A stretch of 64,000 bases of DNA from Gnetum montanum (lineage: Eukaryota; Streptophyta; Gnetopsida; Gnetales; Gnetaceae), in NCBI GenBank assembly GCA_015680685.1, contig MNCI01008127.1, forward strand, positions 247,594 to 311,593, in the 5' to 3' direction. This document shows positions 32,842 through 43,890 of the stretch, piece after piece; within the stretch, counting starts at the first letter, position 1, and each line of letters starts with the position of its first letter. A program made the position numbers and the translations under genes. Below the pieces are notes generated by a model. That model did no database searches and was not told where the DNA came from. It worked only from the letters and a program-made list of their open reading frames with translations.

Positions 32842-35800
32842 ATGCCTTCTTCTCATAAGAGCAACTCACCACCTAAGGACCACACACGAGACAGTTGGCA
32901 AGATAAAACACACCAAAATCATCCAAGTCCTAAACAATATAAGATGACATGTGCTCATCCCGATGAGTATATTCCTAATTTTACTTTTATTCTCCATCAG
33001 GACAGATAGCTGCAGTGGAGAGATTTGCAAGGTAACATTGTGTTACCCTTAGATCAATCAATCTCTCACATGCTTTTCCATGCCTTGGCACAGATAGGCA
33101 TGACCGAGCTATATGCTAAATATGTTGTGGAGGATTTTGACATGAGGGATTATTATCCCATAGATGCCCAACGTATGAGAGACTTAAGGAAGGAGAGCCA
33201 ACATACATTGTCGAAGGGCAAGGCCCCACAAGTACTTAGCGAAATAGGAGATGAGGAACCCCTTATCACGGGTTCTTTAGCAAAATATGTTCCCCCTCCT
33301 AACGATGATGAGGAGGTTGGGTATCAGAACCTACGATCAACTATACATATCCCTGGTTCTGATACCCGTGAACACAAACTATTCACAGAGGGAACAACCA
33401 CTTACGCTAAGCATGGACACTTAGATTGTCACCATGATCGAGGCCGTAGTAGCCAAAGAGAAGGCAGGAAACATTGTCATGGCGATGGTTCCCCTTCTTC
33501 TTCCCCTTCTTCACATCACTCACCCTCTCCTTCCACATCTGTGCACAGCCACCATGAACATAAAGGTAAGGATAAAAGTAAGAAGGATGAAAGACCTCGA
33601 TAGGAAAGTTGAGAGAGAGGACAAGGGCAAGGACGTAAGGAGAGTAGGGAACAATGCAGACATCACAGGTGTCATGAAAGAGATTATCATGATGAGCCCC
33701 TACTCATAACCTGAAGTATGCTCAACATAACTCCCACAAGGCATTTAAAGGATAGCCAAATCAAGCATTTAGACATTAATAACATCACACGATTTGAAAG
33801 AGGATACAATGCTGATCCACAAAATCATTTACGGGCATTCCATGATGCCTATGCCTTGCAGAATATAGAAAATGACTGGAAAAAACTTAAGTTGTTCCCA
33901 AGGACACTCACCAAAGAAGTAGAGAGTTGGTACTGGTCCTTAGAACCGAAAACCATCAAGAGGTGGAGTACAATGCTAGAACTATTCAACAAAAAGTATC
34001 AAATGTACTCCCAAGTGTCCAATTTGTGTAAGAAAATCCAAGGCTAGAAGTAAGGTACACACGAACCCTTGGATGCTACCATGGCCCACTATTACACATT
34101 GTTACATCATTGCCAAGGCCATGGGTATGCTCAGCAGGATCAACTTTGCCACATCGTGGATGGGCTGAGACATGAAACTAGAAGAGGCCTTAGAACTTAC
34201 GCCCAAGGGAGACTCTCACCACTTAGAGTCCATGAATTACGTAGCTTGTTAGAGCAAGTAGCAAAAGAAGAAGATGAGCTATGAAAAGGAGAAAGTACGA
34301 AAGAGTACAACCATGATCCCTCCCTTTGAAATAAGGGAGTGAAAGTTTTTGATGAAGAGGATGAGTCAACAATCGAAGAGTTGGTGAACTAGAAAAGCTT
34401 GCTGATCAAAAAGTTGACAACAAAAATAGCAGCTAAGGTAGATGACGTATGGAGTTCCTTAGACTCTAAAATTGAAACTATCTTAAAAATTGTAGAAGAG
34501 TCTAAGGTTGAACAAAGTAGTGAAAAAGGTCAGAAAAAGTGGAGAGATTTAGGCCCTACACATAACAAGGGTAAGGAAAAAATCACTAACTCTGATGTGG
34601 CTAAGGACCCTAACATAGACGATGATGGTGGATGTGAGATCTGCCACTATGACCATACTAAGGGATGTTGCCCCATCATCTCACATCTACAGGAGTCTGG
34701 GTTGTATGCGCTTAACCGAGGACTCAACCAATGGCAAACACCCCGAAGGTTACCTTATCCACAAGGTAACCCAAGGTAGTCTCACCAACCACTAACGTAT
34801 TATCCAAGTGTAAATCCATCACAGCTCATCGGATAGCATCAGTAGTGGGAATACCGACAGTCATGGGGGATGCCATCGTCAAAACATCAGTACCCTTACC
34901 GGCAGCCTGACCCTTATGGATATTATGTGCTGCAGCTGATTTCTCCAAGTGACTCTATAAGTCACACAACCCCCAACCATCATTACCATGTTCGGGAGTA
35001 CTTCAGAAGGACTCCCTCTCCTCTAGGAGACACTCCATACCCACACCATCCTCCTAATCCATCCGCACCTCTCCCACCGCAAGTAGTTCCCATAACACCT
35101 CCTACTCCAACAATGCAAGGGGAACTTCCTCCTCAACCGCAGCAACGTCATGCTGCGAGAGCTGTAAATATCCAACCTGCTGCTAGTTCTAACAACTGTA
35201 ACAAGAGAAGATCCTACTTCAGAACCAAAAGCCCAGACAAACTCTTGCAACAACAAGTGGTTGGGTTCATGTACACTCCTCCACCTTCTAACACTTCGGA
35301 GAACCCTACAGTCCAATAGAGCGTAACGCATACAGTTATGTTAACACATACCGTAACTGACTGGATCAAGGTGGGCCACCTTCCTAGGAAAATAATTGAC
35401 CCTGGGAGTCCCTTAATCTATTTACAGATCACCGAAAATGAACCCCATAGGGCTCTTCTTGACTCAGGTTCTGGATTCAACATAATTTCATGAGAGATAT
35501 ATCATACCTGGAACTTGCCCCAACTGAAGAAGAGAAACATTCAACTAGAGCTGGCAGACCATTCCATCACCATTCCCTTGGGATTGGTGGAGGACATCAT
35601 CACCACTATGTGTGGTTGGTCTTACCCAGCTGATTTTTTGGTGATTGAAGTGAACAACAACAAAGGAGACTTATCAATTATAATGGGAAGGACATGGCTA
35701 AGTACAGTAGATGCATGCCTTAGGATCCACGATCTTTCCTTAGAAATATCTAAGATAAATATTTGTGGAAAGATTGAGAAAAGGAAAGTTCCATGCATCA

Positions 35801-36138
35801 CATATAGTGATTCATTGGGTGATGACATGGAGGAAATGCCTTCATGTGACAAGTGTGCTCTTGAGAATTTGAAACAAAGATGCCCATATGTAGCAACCAC
35901 ACAACTAGTAGTAGACACCCCATGGTTGATAGCTACTCGAAGGAGCAGAACTAAGGAAACCCATGCCAACAACGAAGGCATAGACACATTGGAATATGAA
36001 CGTCACCAACTTCCATCCGTCAATCTAAGATCATCAATTGGGAGAAGCTGGGCACTTCTAAAAAATTCAAATAGACATTCATTATTTCGAATCTCTCTCT
36101 TACAACTTAGTCATGAGGGAGATGGCCACCTATGCTAA
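32842..36138 (+). pseudogene. Element C gag-protease polyprotein, one frame with 13 stops
   Basis: From the ATG at 32842 a single frame runs about 1,098 codons to TAA at 36136, with no frameshift but 13 internal stops (8 TAG, 5 TGA). Order: N-terminal region with GNIVLPLDQSI; His/Ser-rich hydrophilic region (33420-33600); capsid-like block 33718-34284 (IKHLDINNITRFERGY, AFHDAYALQNIEN); acidic/Lys linker; Cys-rich CEICHYDHTKGCCP at 34633-34677; Pro/Tyr/Gln-rich region (34870-35319); protease 35400-35760 with LLDSGSG, so the D-S-G catalytic triad is intact, then ADHSITIPLGLVEDI and SIIMGRTWLSTVDA. A further 120 codons end with no RT. The protease is the best preserved domain in the family here. 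Confidence 0.85.
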
Positions 36139-38008
36139 TCATACGAGGCCCTCAATTCTTTTTTGATTTTTGTTTTACACGTTTTTGTTTTATAACCTTT
36201 TTATTTTACACATTTTTGTTTTACAAATTTCTTTAATTTTTTTAGTTTTTGTTTTACAACATCGTTATAGTTTTCCACTTTTTGTGTGTGTGTGTGTGAT
36301 CCACCCTATAAGTTTGTCCCATAATAAGCATTCTTCATGATGGTATGAACTATTTTTCATATTGATTGCTAATGTTTGGTTTTTACCTTTAGGTCAAAAT
36401 GTTGACACTAAGGTATGTTTCTTTTAATATGGCAGGCAATGAGACCACTTTATCCATCCATCTACCAATTTCTATGGTTCTCTCAGCTTGGAATTATACA
36501 GCCCCCCTTCTAATAAGAACTTAAACGAATCGGTGACTAGGCATTTCTAAAACTAAGGAAGGACTCAAGGATTGAAAAGGGTGTGACTTTAAGGGAACTT
36601 GATGCTTTTGTGTTGGTCATTATCTTGGGTGCTTGAATGTTTCTTCTTGAGTTTTCTTGCTATTTCGATGTTACCCAAGTATCAGAAGTTGAGTCAATAG
36701 AAATAAGAAGTCTTTGCATGGTGTGGTTCTCACACATAAAAACACAAAACACAAAAAAAAATAGAGAAAGTGAGAATTCAAAGCACACCCCTTAGACGAA
36801 ATTAATATTTGGGCTACAAGAATTGGTTATGGAACCAAAAGTGTTCCCTCTAACTAAGGCCCTTCTTGCTTCCCATTCTCTCCTTTGTTTTGTCGGAATG
36901 GTGGTGGCTCTTGGAGAATACATTTTTGTTGTCCAAGTGGATGGTTTAACCGAATGCATTGATGTGAAGTCACTGGATGTGATTGGTTTGAGGCCGGAGT
37001 TGGAATGAGATTTGCCAAGTCACATTAATCATACAAGACACAAGGGGCTGTACACCACCTTGTTCTTGGGATTCCATTCCATTCTCTTCTCTCCATCATT
37101 TTGGTTGATGCATTGTTTTTGTTTTGGTAAATTCTTGTGGTTAATACTTTAACTCTTGTTCCAAATGACATTCCCAGGGCCTATGGACTTTTTGAATGTG
37201 GGTTTGTCAGGACATTAAGGGCATGAGCCTGCTTTGGCGAGGACCCACTGACATTCCTATTTGGAACATTAGTTAAATTCTTTTCCATAACATTTTGCAA
37301 TTAATTTTATTTTATTTTGTTAATTAAAATCTAGGCATCCATTTCATCGATGCCATAGTTATCTCTTTTTATCTCTCTTTCTTACTCCTTTTCTTTATCC
37401 ATTATAATGCTACCAGAGGTTCGCGATTAGTCATGGGGGTACGAGGCCTGATTTTTTTGATTTTCTCCTAGCCTCGAAATTTTTAATTTTCTTCCTAACC
37501 CCTACACCTTTGGTAGTCATCATTAATATATTCCTAGATCCATCTCAGCCATACCACAACTTAGCCAATGGACCTACACCAAAGCAAGGTATCAATTACA
37601 TGATAATTCAATTACCCTTGCTAATATATGATTGTGTTGTGTGTGTAGATGGTGGACATGCAACAACGAATTGGATCTAGAGCAAATAATTGGAATGGAG
37701 CAGCGTTGAAGTAGCTATGCAAGGAGCAAGATCAATGACACACTTACATATGGACAACGAAGATGCAATCTTGGCGTTGGTAGCAGTAACACTTCTTTTT
37801 CTCTCTCTTTCTCAGCTGCCAACTAAGGCCTGATGTCATTGTAATAACGTGTTCACCCTTGTTGTCATGAACACCAATTTTGTCAAGTCTTGTAATAATG
37901 ATCCGTTCACATGTCATCCCATTAGTTCGATTCCTTTCAATAATTCCATACCTACCTGATATTATTGTAAAGAACTCGAGGATGAGTTTTTATTCAGTCA
38001 TGGGGGTA
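36139..38008 (+). other. Element C non-coding 3' region and polypurine tract
   Basis: Here pol would lie in a full element. Instead there are TTTTTGTTTTACA-type imperfect repeats at 36166-36260, a (TG)n run at 36282-36298 and no RT-like frame on either strand. The region ends with CATGGGGGTA (purine core 38001-38008) next to the 3' LTR, preceded by GAGGATGAG as in element B. Confidence 0.7.
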
Positions 38009-38941
38009 TGATGAGATGCGATATCGTGGCCATCGTAATATCGCATCCCATGTGATATTGTGTATGCGATATCGTGGTCAGTTGTCAAATCTATAAATAA
38101 GAGGCGACACTCCCCTTATTTCCCATCCTAGGCTTAAAGTAGGGAAACTCTGGCAATTTGATCACTCTAGAGATAAAATATTTTCCATATGCCCACAGTA
38201 CAAGTCCCCAAGTGAACAGATCATTATTCGAGCAGCTTTGTACCTGAACGCAAGTTATGTTTGGCAATAAAGATGAGCTTTGTGGATAAACCTTGCAGTG
38301 CATGGAATCGGTTTATTACATGTTATTTATTACCTGCATTAGCGCAGCATGAGTACAACTTGATTACAAGCATTGACGAATGTGTACGGCTAATTAAGGA
38401 ATCAGCTATTCATCACAATTAGTCTCTCTCAGCCTTTTCTTCTAGAATGTGGGATGAGTACGACTTGATTATGAGCATCTACGGATGTGTACGGCTAGTC
38501 AAGGAATTAGATGCTCATCACGTTTAGGCTAGTTAAGTGCCTCAGTATGACCACTCCGAGTACATGTGTTACGTGTGGTGATCCCAGTAACTACTAGCAT
38601 TTGGTAGCCATAGTTGCATAGTTCAGGGTGTGCACGGTAAGTGGGAACAGAGGCTGACACTAGTTAATTTAGACATAGTCCTTAGTTAGAGTTAGTTAGT
38701 TTCTCAACCCTTCACTCTTAGCATAGAAGACATAAAACCATAAAAGACCAAAAAAATAATATACCTTGGACTTACTTAACCATACACCATGACAACAACA
38801 AGTAAGTCTAGGAAGACAACGAATGATTAACCCCAAGTGTTCCATGGGGCATTTAGGCATTTAGACTGTGGAGTTTGACTAGATTTTGCGTGCTATGCTC
38901 GTTTCATATGGTTGAGTGTAGGGGTACCTCGCCACTCATCA
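38009..38941 (+). repeat. 3' LTR of element C
   Basis: Begins TGATGAGATGCGATATCG and ends CGCCACTCATCA. It aligns along its full length with the 5' LTR, with scattered differences, mostly transitions. A minus-strand frame at 38091-38303, like that at 31836-32045 in the other LTR, is a shared by-product of LTR sequence, not a gene. Confidence 0.9.
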
Positions 38942-38946
38942 GTCAC
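38942..38946. repeat. Target-site duplication of element C, right copy
   Basis: GTCAC; compare CTCAC at 31746-31750. Confidence 0.6.
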
Positions 38947-39330
38947 AATAATTATTTAAATTTTTTATCTCTATTTTTATATAGAAAAATAGCCTTATGA
39001 GTTTTCTAATTTTTTATCCATTACTAAATTTAATGTGCTAAATTTCCTTATGAATAGCATATCCTAATCACTTTAGCAATTTTTCTTTTAAATCATCTAA
39101 ATATACAACTTTTCTAAATGCTATTCTTTTAATATCATATAGACCTTCGTGAAGTGTACAGTAAATTTGTTCTTCATGTATAATAATAGTAGAATTACCA
39201 TCTTTCTTACAAGTAGTTTCTTATAAAATGAACATATGTATTAAAATCAAAATTAAATGATGAAGTTTTATGATGAAAATAATACTAAAATTGTCTAATC
39301 TCCATTTTAATGATATAAGAAAATTATTCT
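38947..39330 (-). pseudogene. Old LINE, part 2 (continuation beyond element C)
   Basis: By position this is the upstream coding part of the minus-strand LINE at 30540-31745. Minus-strand pieces such as an EEQIYCTLHEGLYDIKR-like stretch are compatible with LINE sequence but not diagnostic. The main support is the TSD of C, which implies that the two flanks were once joined. Confidence 0.35.
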
Positions 39331-40293
39331 TGCTATTCCCTGGTAACTTTCTTCTTCTTGGTTCTGATCAAATATTTATATACCTTAACTAAACTTTGTC
39401 TTTATTCTTTATTTGCTTTCTTAATATTCTAACTAGCTTGCATATAATTCTATTCAAACGAACTCTTTTGAGGATCATTTTGTTGTGAATGCATAACTTT
39501 CTTAGTTGTTGTAAGAAAAATTTGGTCAAGCTCCTTATGGTATGTTTCAAGTTTCCATTTGTTATATATTGCATTCAAATACTTTTCCTTGACTTTTGGC
39601 TTGAGTTTACACTATATTTTTTTTTGTATATTTTTTTTTTGTCTAAGAAGAACTTTTAATTTGTCACATGAACTCAAAATGATGATGGCAAGATTCAACC
39701 AATTCTTCTTCAACTTTCAAATCCCTAATAAATTCAATGTCATCATGAAATATAAAAGCAAGTTAAGACAAGAGTTACCTTGAGGCCTTGTTAAAGTAAA
39801 TGAAGAAGATTGAGGAAATGTAGAAAGGTTAATATAGATGAGAAAATCAAAGGTTATTTTCCATTTTAATAATGGTTAACCCATCATATTAATGCTTCCG
39901 TTTGTAGAATGTCACACCTACCTATCATCTTTAATAATATGTAAATTGCTGAATAACTTTACAATCTCTAACCAATGGAATATTGTGAGTTATCACAACT
40001 TTACAATCTGTGTTATTGTTTGCCCTCATTCTTGGTAGAGAAGCTTCAGAGGGATATAGAACTATTTTTGCTTGCCCTCATTTTACTTGAAGGAGCTTCA
40101 AAGGAAGGTGATGATGTTGTGGTTTAAGTTTTCTTACTAGCACATGAGGGTTTATTGGGTGTGATGATTAATTCCACCAATAGACAAATGAAGTTAGTTA
40201 ATTTTTAATTTTTATGTTGTATTTAAGTTTTGTGGCTTCTTATGTCCTCATATAGCTAATTTATTAAGCTTTCATGGTCATATGAACTAGCTT
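39331..40293. other. AT-rich DNA without a recognised gene
   Basis: Small frames at 39389-39783 have no domain. Two GAAGCTTCAGAGGG-like stretches occur near 40040 and 40090. Confidence 0.4.
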
Positions 40294-40704
40294 AGATATA
40301 TATATTAATTGGTTAAGATGATTTTAAAAAAATGATGTTACCCAAGCCCGACTATTAGATAAGGCAACAAGATAACTAAAAATGGAATCACTCAACCCTC
40401 CTCTGTTTCTCTACCACTTACCCAATTTAGTTTTACCCTCTCAGTCAAGTTTGCTCTTTCTTTGTTTGTTCATGGCATTTTTGAGAAATAAATCATTTGC
40501 ATAAATAATGCTAAAAAACACCATGAACAAACAAACAGAGAACAAGCTTGAATGAGAGGGTAAAAATAAATTAAGTGGTAGAGAAATAGAGGAGGGATTA
40601 GTGATTGTATTTTTAGTTATCTTGTTACCTTGTCTAGTAGTCACGCTTGGTTAACATCATTTTTTTAATTTATCTCATCCAATTTTTAGATATATATATA
40701 TATA
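40294..40704. mobile_element. Foldback (long inverted repeat) element, about 410 bp
   Basis: The left arm (40294-40477) and right arm (about 40520-40704) are imperfect reverse complements over about 185 bp. Both outer ends are (TA)n and the loop is about 40 bp. Shared landmarks are GATGATGTTA, CAAGATAACTAAAAAT, CCCTCCTCT, TTTCTCTACCACTTA and TTTGTTTGTTCATGG. It is a non-coding MITE-like structure; a plus-strand copy of one arm lies at 26620-26815. A small minus-strand frame at 40441-40644 is an artefact of the arms. Confidence 0.8.
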
Positions 40705-40989
40705 CTAGTGGAGTAGTTTCATGGGCTATGAGTAGAATTTAATTATTTTTATTATTTTTTAAGTTATCATCACTATTTTCATTCCAAATAATATATACTC
40801 GTAAATATAAATTGGTTAAAATAAAAGTTTATATATTTCATATATGTTGATGAAGGAATACATTGCACAATTATTGCAACAAACATTACAAACCTGTATA
40901 ATAGGACTGAGCAAAAGGAAAAACATAATGATAAGTGTGAACTCAATATGCCTAATTCTACAACTAAGCAAAATGAACTTTTTGTGCAA

Positions 40990-41420
40990 TTCTACTTTGA
41001 AGATGTTTAGCATATGAAATCTTTCTATATCTTTGCACATGAAAAGGAGGATGAATCTTTAAAGAATCAATGGTCTTGACTCCAAATAATGCAACAAACG
41101 TTAATAGTAGCCTTATCAAGTGTCATTCCTTGAGATTTATGAATAGTCATGATCCATGCCAACCATAATGGTGATTGAAGAAATGCTCCTTAGACGACAA
41201 GTACAATTGGCACATGATGGGGATTACCATTATTAAAGGCACATTCAATGTAGAAGTTAAAATCAACAATAACGTATAATGGTAATGTAGGTGGCTATTT
41301 GCCTTAAGGATACATAATATTATGAATTATGCCAAGTGCACCATTCACCAATCCTACTTCAGGCCAAAGGTTAACTGTAAGCATTACCCTTACACCTTCA
41401 AATATAAGCAGAGATTGCAT
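40990..41420 (-). pseudogene. Pif1-type helicase C-terminal remnant (Helitron-like)
   Basis: Minus-strand translation gives FEGVRVMLTVNLWPEVGLV, then NGALGIIHNIMYP, PPTLPLYVIVDF, VPIV and finally PLWLAWIMTIHKSQGMTLDK. This is the ordered C-terminal signature of Pif1/RecD-like DNA helicases (ARVML..NL...GLVNG, then AW..TIHKSQG.TL). Plant Helitrons carry such a helicase in RepHel, and many plant genomes hold thousands of decayed copies. A host PIF1 gene is a less likely alternative because the fragment is broken, with frame changes near 41060-41200, and flanked by repeats. No Rep domain, CTRR end or hairpin was found. Confidence 0.75.
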
Positions 41421-41828
41421 TACTTGTTGCAGTAGATAGTTGTTGCACTACTTGTTGCAGTAGATGGTTGTTGTTGCTAATCTTGAAGAGAGTGTTTTTC
41501 ACCTTCTCTATTAGGACTAATAGCAACAAGATCCATGTTTCTAACAATGCATGAATTCCAATATTGCACCTCTTAATCTTGTAACATGATGCCTAAGTTC
41601 AATATTTTTAAATACTGCATCACACTGTAACTACCATCACCTTAACTATTTCCATGATCGTAACTATCACTATAAGCATAATCATCACCATTTATTATAA
41701 TAATAAATATTCATTATTACTGTAATTGTAACCCTCACCATTTATAGTAATAATAAATATTCAATATTACCCACCATTTATAATAATAAATATTTATTAT
41801 TATCCATGTTGGGCCCTACACATGAGGG
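41421..41828. other. Non-coding, short tandem repeats
   Basis: ACTTGTTGCAGTAGAT.GTTGT occurs twice at about 41420-41472. A run of ATTATAATAATAAATATT-type units follows at 41690-41800. Confidence 0.6.
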
Positions 41829-42070
41829 AATACAAAGAGATGAATGGGGGGCCCAAGGATCAGGGGATGTTAATTGAATAGAGATTTAGCTCCCCTATAG
41901 TGACTCTTTGACTTCCTTGCATGTGGTGTGTGCATGTGAAGGAATACAAGGAGACGAATGGGAAACTCAGGGATTACAGGACATTAATTGAGTAGAGATT
42001 CAACTCCCCTGCATTGATTCTTTANAACATTAATCGAGTAGAGATTCAACTCCCCTGCATTGATTCTTTA
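41829..42070. repeat. Tandem repeat of about 110 bp, broken by an N join
   Basis: Two units share GGAATACAA.GAGA.GAATGGG, GGACATTAATTGA.TAGAGATT and CTCCCCTGCA/TAGTGA.TCTTT. The second half of unit 2 (41981-42024) is repeated as 42027-42070 with one difference, separated only by an N at 42025. That third part is probably an unmerged contig overlap, not a real unit. Confidence 0.75.
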
Positions 42071-42780
42071 GCTCCCATGCATGTGAGAAAATATGAAGAT
42101 ATCAAACTAAATTGTCACTGCAACATATATTTTTAATGCATATTTATTTCTGGAGATATAAAAAATCACATTACAAATGCATAAATAATGTTATTATTAT
42201 ATCACAGGCTTTTGTATATTGACATTATTGTCACAATGGACAAGAAATGAATGATGCTAATAGCTCATTCATAATTATCATATTATAATTAGTGTGGAAT
42301 CCAATAAATGTTATGAAATTATTATAATTAGAGGAATAATCCATAATTATAATTTGAGATATTATGTATTATAAGATTTATTCAAACAGTAAACATTTCA
42401 TAATAAATAAAGCCATGATATGATGAAATATTACTCATAATACATAATGTTAGAAATATTATTTATTCATTCATAATGCTAACCCATAATGATTATATCT
42501 CAGTTAGCATCATCTATAAGATATATATAATGAAATGATTATAAATAATCGACTTTATTTATGATGAAGTGTTTATAATCATTTATGATTATGATTATAA
42601 ATATATCATTATATATAACAGAGATTATAAATAACTGAGATAAATATAATCATTTACTCCCTTGCAGTGACTCTTTGGCTAGGGGATATTTATAAATAAT
42701 TGGTGATTTATTATTATGGCAAGACATGTGCATCAATGGAGAGCTGATCACCATTTTCCTCGACATTGGCTAGGATCATC
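42071..42780. other. Extremely AT-rich, palindrome-prone DNA
   Basis: Repeated TAATTATAATTAG, TTATAAATAAT and ATGATTATGATT motifs, with no coding potential. A CTTGCAGTGACTCTTTGGCTAGGGG piece at 42661-42685 resembles the tandem repeat at 41829. Confidence 0.5.
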
Positions 42781-43269
42781 ATAGCATGATCTTGTTGGAG
42801 ACCTTCCTAAGGTCTAGGCTACTAGAGGTGCAGAAGTTCTTGTTTTTAAAATTTACTAGGTTAACAACCATATCATCCATTAGATTCTATCAATCAAAGA
42901 ATATGTACATAAAGAAAAAGCCTCACTGCATAAAGAATATGTGCAAGCCAGGCCATGTCGCAGGTAGTGTCGTTGGCATAGCAAAGCACACTGACATCGA
43001 TCACGACGTTGCCGACGATTGTTGATGATGTTTGCATGTCGTGGCCCTCGATGTCGAGCAAGGATGCAGTAAGGGATGACTAGTCTACTACCTTATTGTT
43101 GCCTTGGTTGAAGGAGCACATGTCGATGAGCTTGTTATTGCAATTGAAGCATCGACCACCATCCTTGGTGCTTTCTAGCGCTCCAACAGAGCTTGAAAGC
43201 TAGCATCATCAAAGCTGGTTCAGTTGGGCTAGGCAGCTTGTAGTAGCAATTGCAGATGAAGACAGAGAC
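42781..43269. other. Interval with no supported gene
   Basis: GC content rises at 42940-43200. On the minus strand a short stretch contains closely spaced Cys residues (GGRCFNCNNKLIDMCSF), which could be a decayed gag zinc knuckle. It is too short to assign. Confidence 0.3.
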
Positions 43270-43435
43270 AGAATGGAAATGGAATTCTCATTCTCATTTC
43301 CATTCCCATTCTGCATTTGGTTGTGTTTGGCCTTTTTATGTGTATAGTGGGAATACAAAAAGCTATGGCTCTTTGGTACACATTCTGGGCAATGGGAATA
43401 CAAAAAGGTGTGGCTCTTTGATTCATGTTTTTTCT
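43270..43435. repeat. Inverted repeat plus 48-50 bp tandem duplication
   Basis: At 43270-43316 a GAATGG-rich arm is mirrored by TTTCCATTCCCATTCTG. At about 43346-43430 GGGAATACAAAAAG.T.TGGCTCTTTG occurs twice. Both together look like the end structure of a small DNA element, but no TSD was identified. Confidence 0.5.
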
Positions 43436-43723
43436 CATTTTGTGGCATCTTATGTGGCACCTGATGTGGAGGGCGTTACTTAGAGGGCAACAAATCAACT
43501 ACCCCCCACCCCCACATCCTAGGAGATAAGATGGCCTCTTGGCCAAAACAAGATTCTCTCCTTTTAAAGGGTTTTTTTAGATAAAATATTTTGCCATAAA
43601 TGTTTTTCTTACATAATATATCTTTATTGGGTCCCACACCCCTTTAATTTATATTTAATATGGTTGTTTTCTTATAAAAAATAACATGTTAAACTGCATC
43701 AAAGGAATGTGGTAGTGTACATA

Positions 43724-43890
43724 AAAGCCCATGTGCAAGGGAGAAACTTTGATTCTTTTTAGTGTGCAAGCCATGATTTTGGTGTACAGCCATCTCCTCA
43801 TAAAAAAGCCCATGTGTAAAGGGGGGAATGTCCCCATGGTTGACTATGTCACCGTTAGGATATTGATTCATTTTTTAGTGTGCAAGTTAT
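43724..43890. repeat. Diverged tandem duplication of about 80 bp
   Basis: AAAGCCCATGTG.AA.GG, TTGATTC.TTTTTTAGTGTGCAAG and .ATG.TTT/GGTGTG recur at about 43724-43787 and 43805-43890. Confidence 0.65.

Larger units (their letters stand above)
31751..38941 (+). mobile_element. Element C: 7.2-kb Athila-like element with gag-protease only
   Basis: Two LTRs of about 940 bp, a tRNA-Asp-type PBS, one long gag-protease frame, about 1.9 kb of non-coding DNA, a purine tract and a near-matching TSD. No RT, RNase H, integrase or third ORF is present, though relatives B and D have them. This architecture is that of a non-autonomous element that keeps gag, similar in kind to the TR-GAG group. It would depend on RT and integrase from a full-length relative. 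It is inserted in an old minus-strand LINE whose other part resumes at 38947. Confidence 0.85.

Noticed and set aside
35622-35987. 121-codon minus-strand frame
   Set aside because: Shadow of the gag-protease frame of element C.
41829-42070. CRISPR-like spaced repeats
   Set aside because: Unit length about 110 bp, only two real units and no spacers; the context is a plant repeat region.
43209-43498. Overlapping minus frames with repeated CIP/HTFLYSH segments
   Set aside because: Translation of an inverted repeat and a tandem repeat; no domain.
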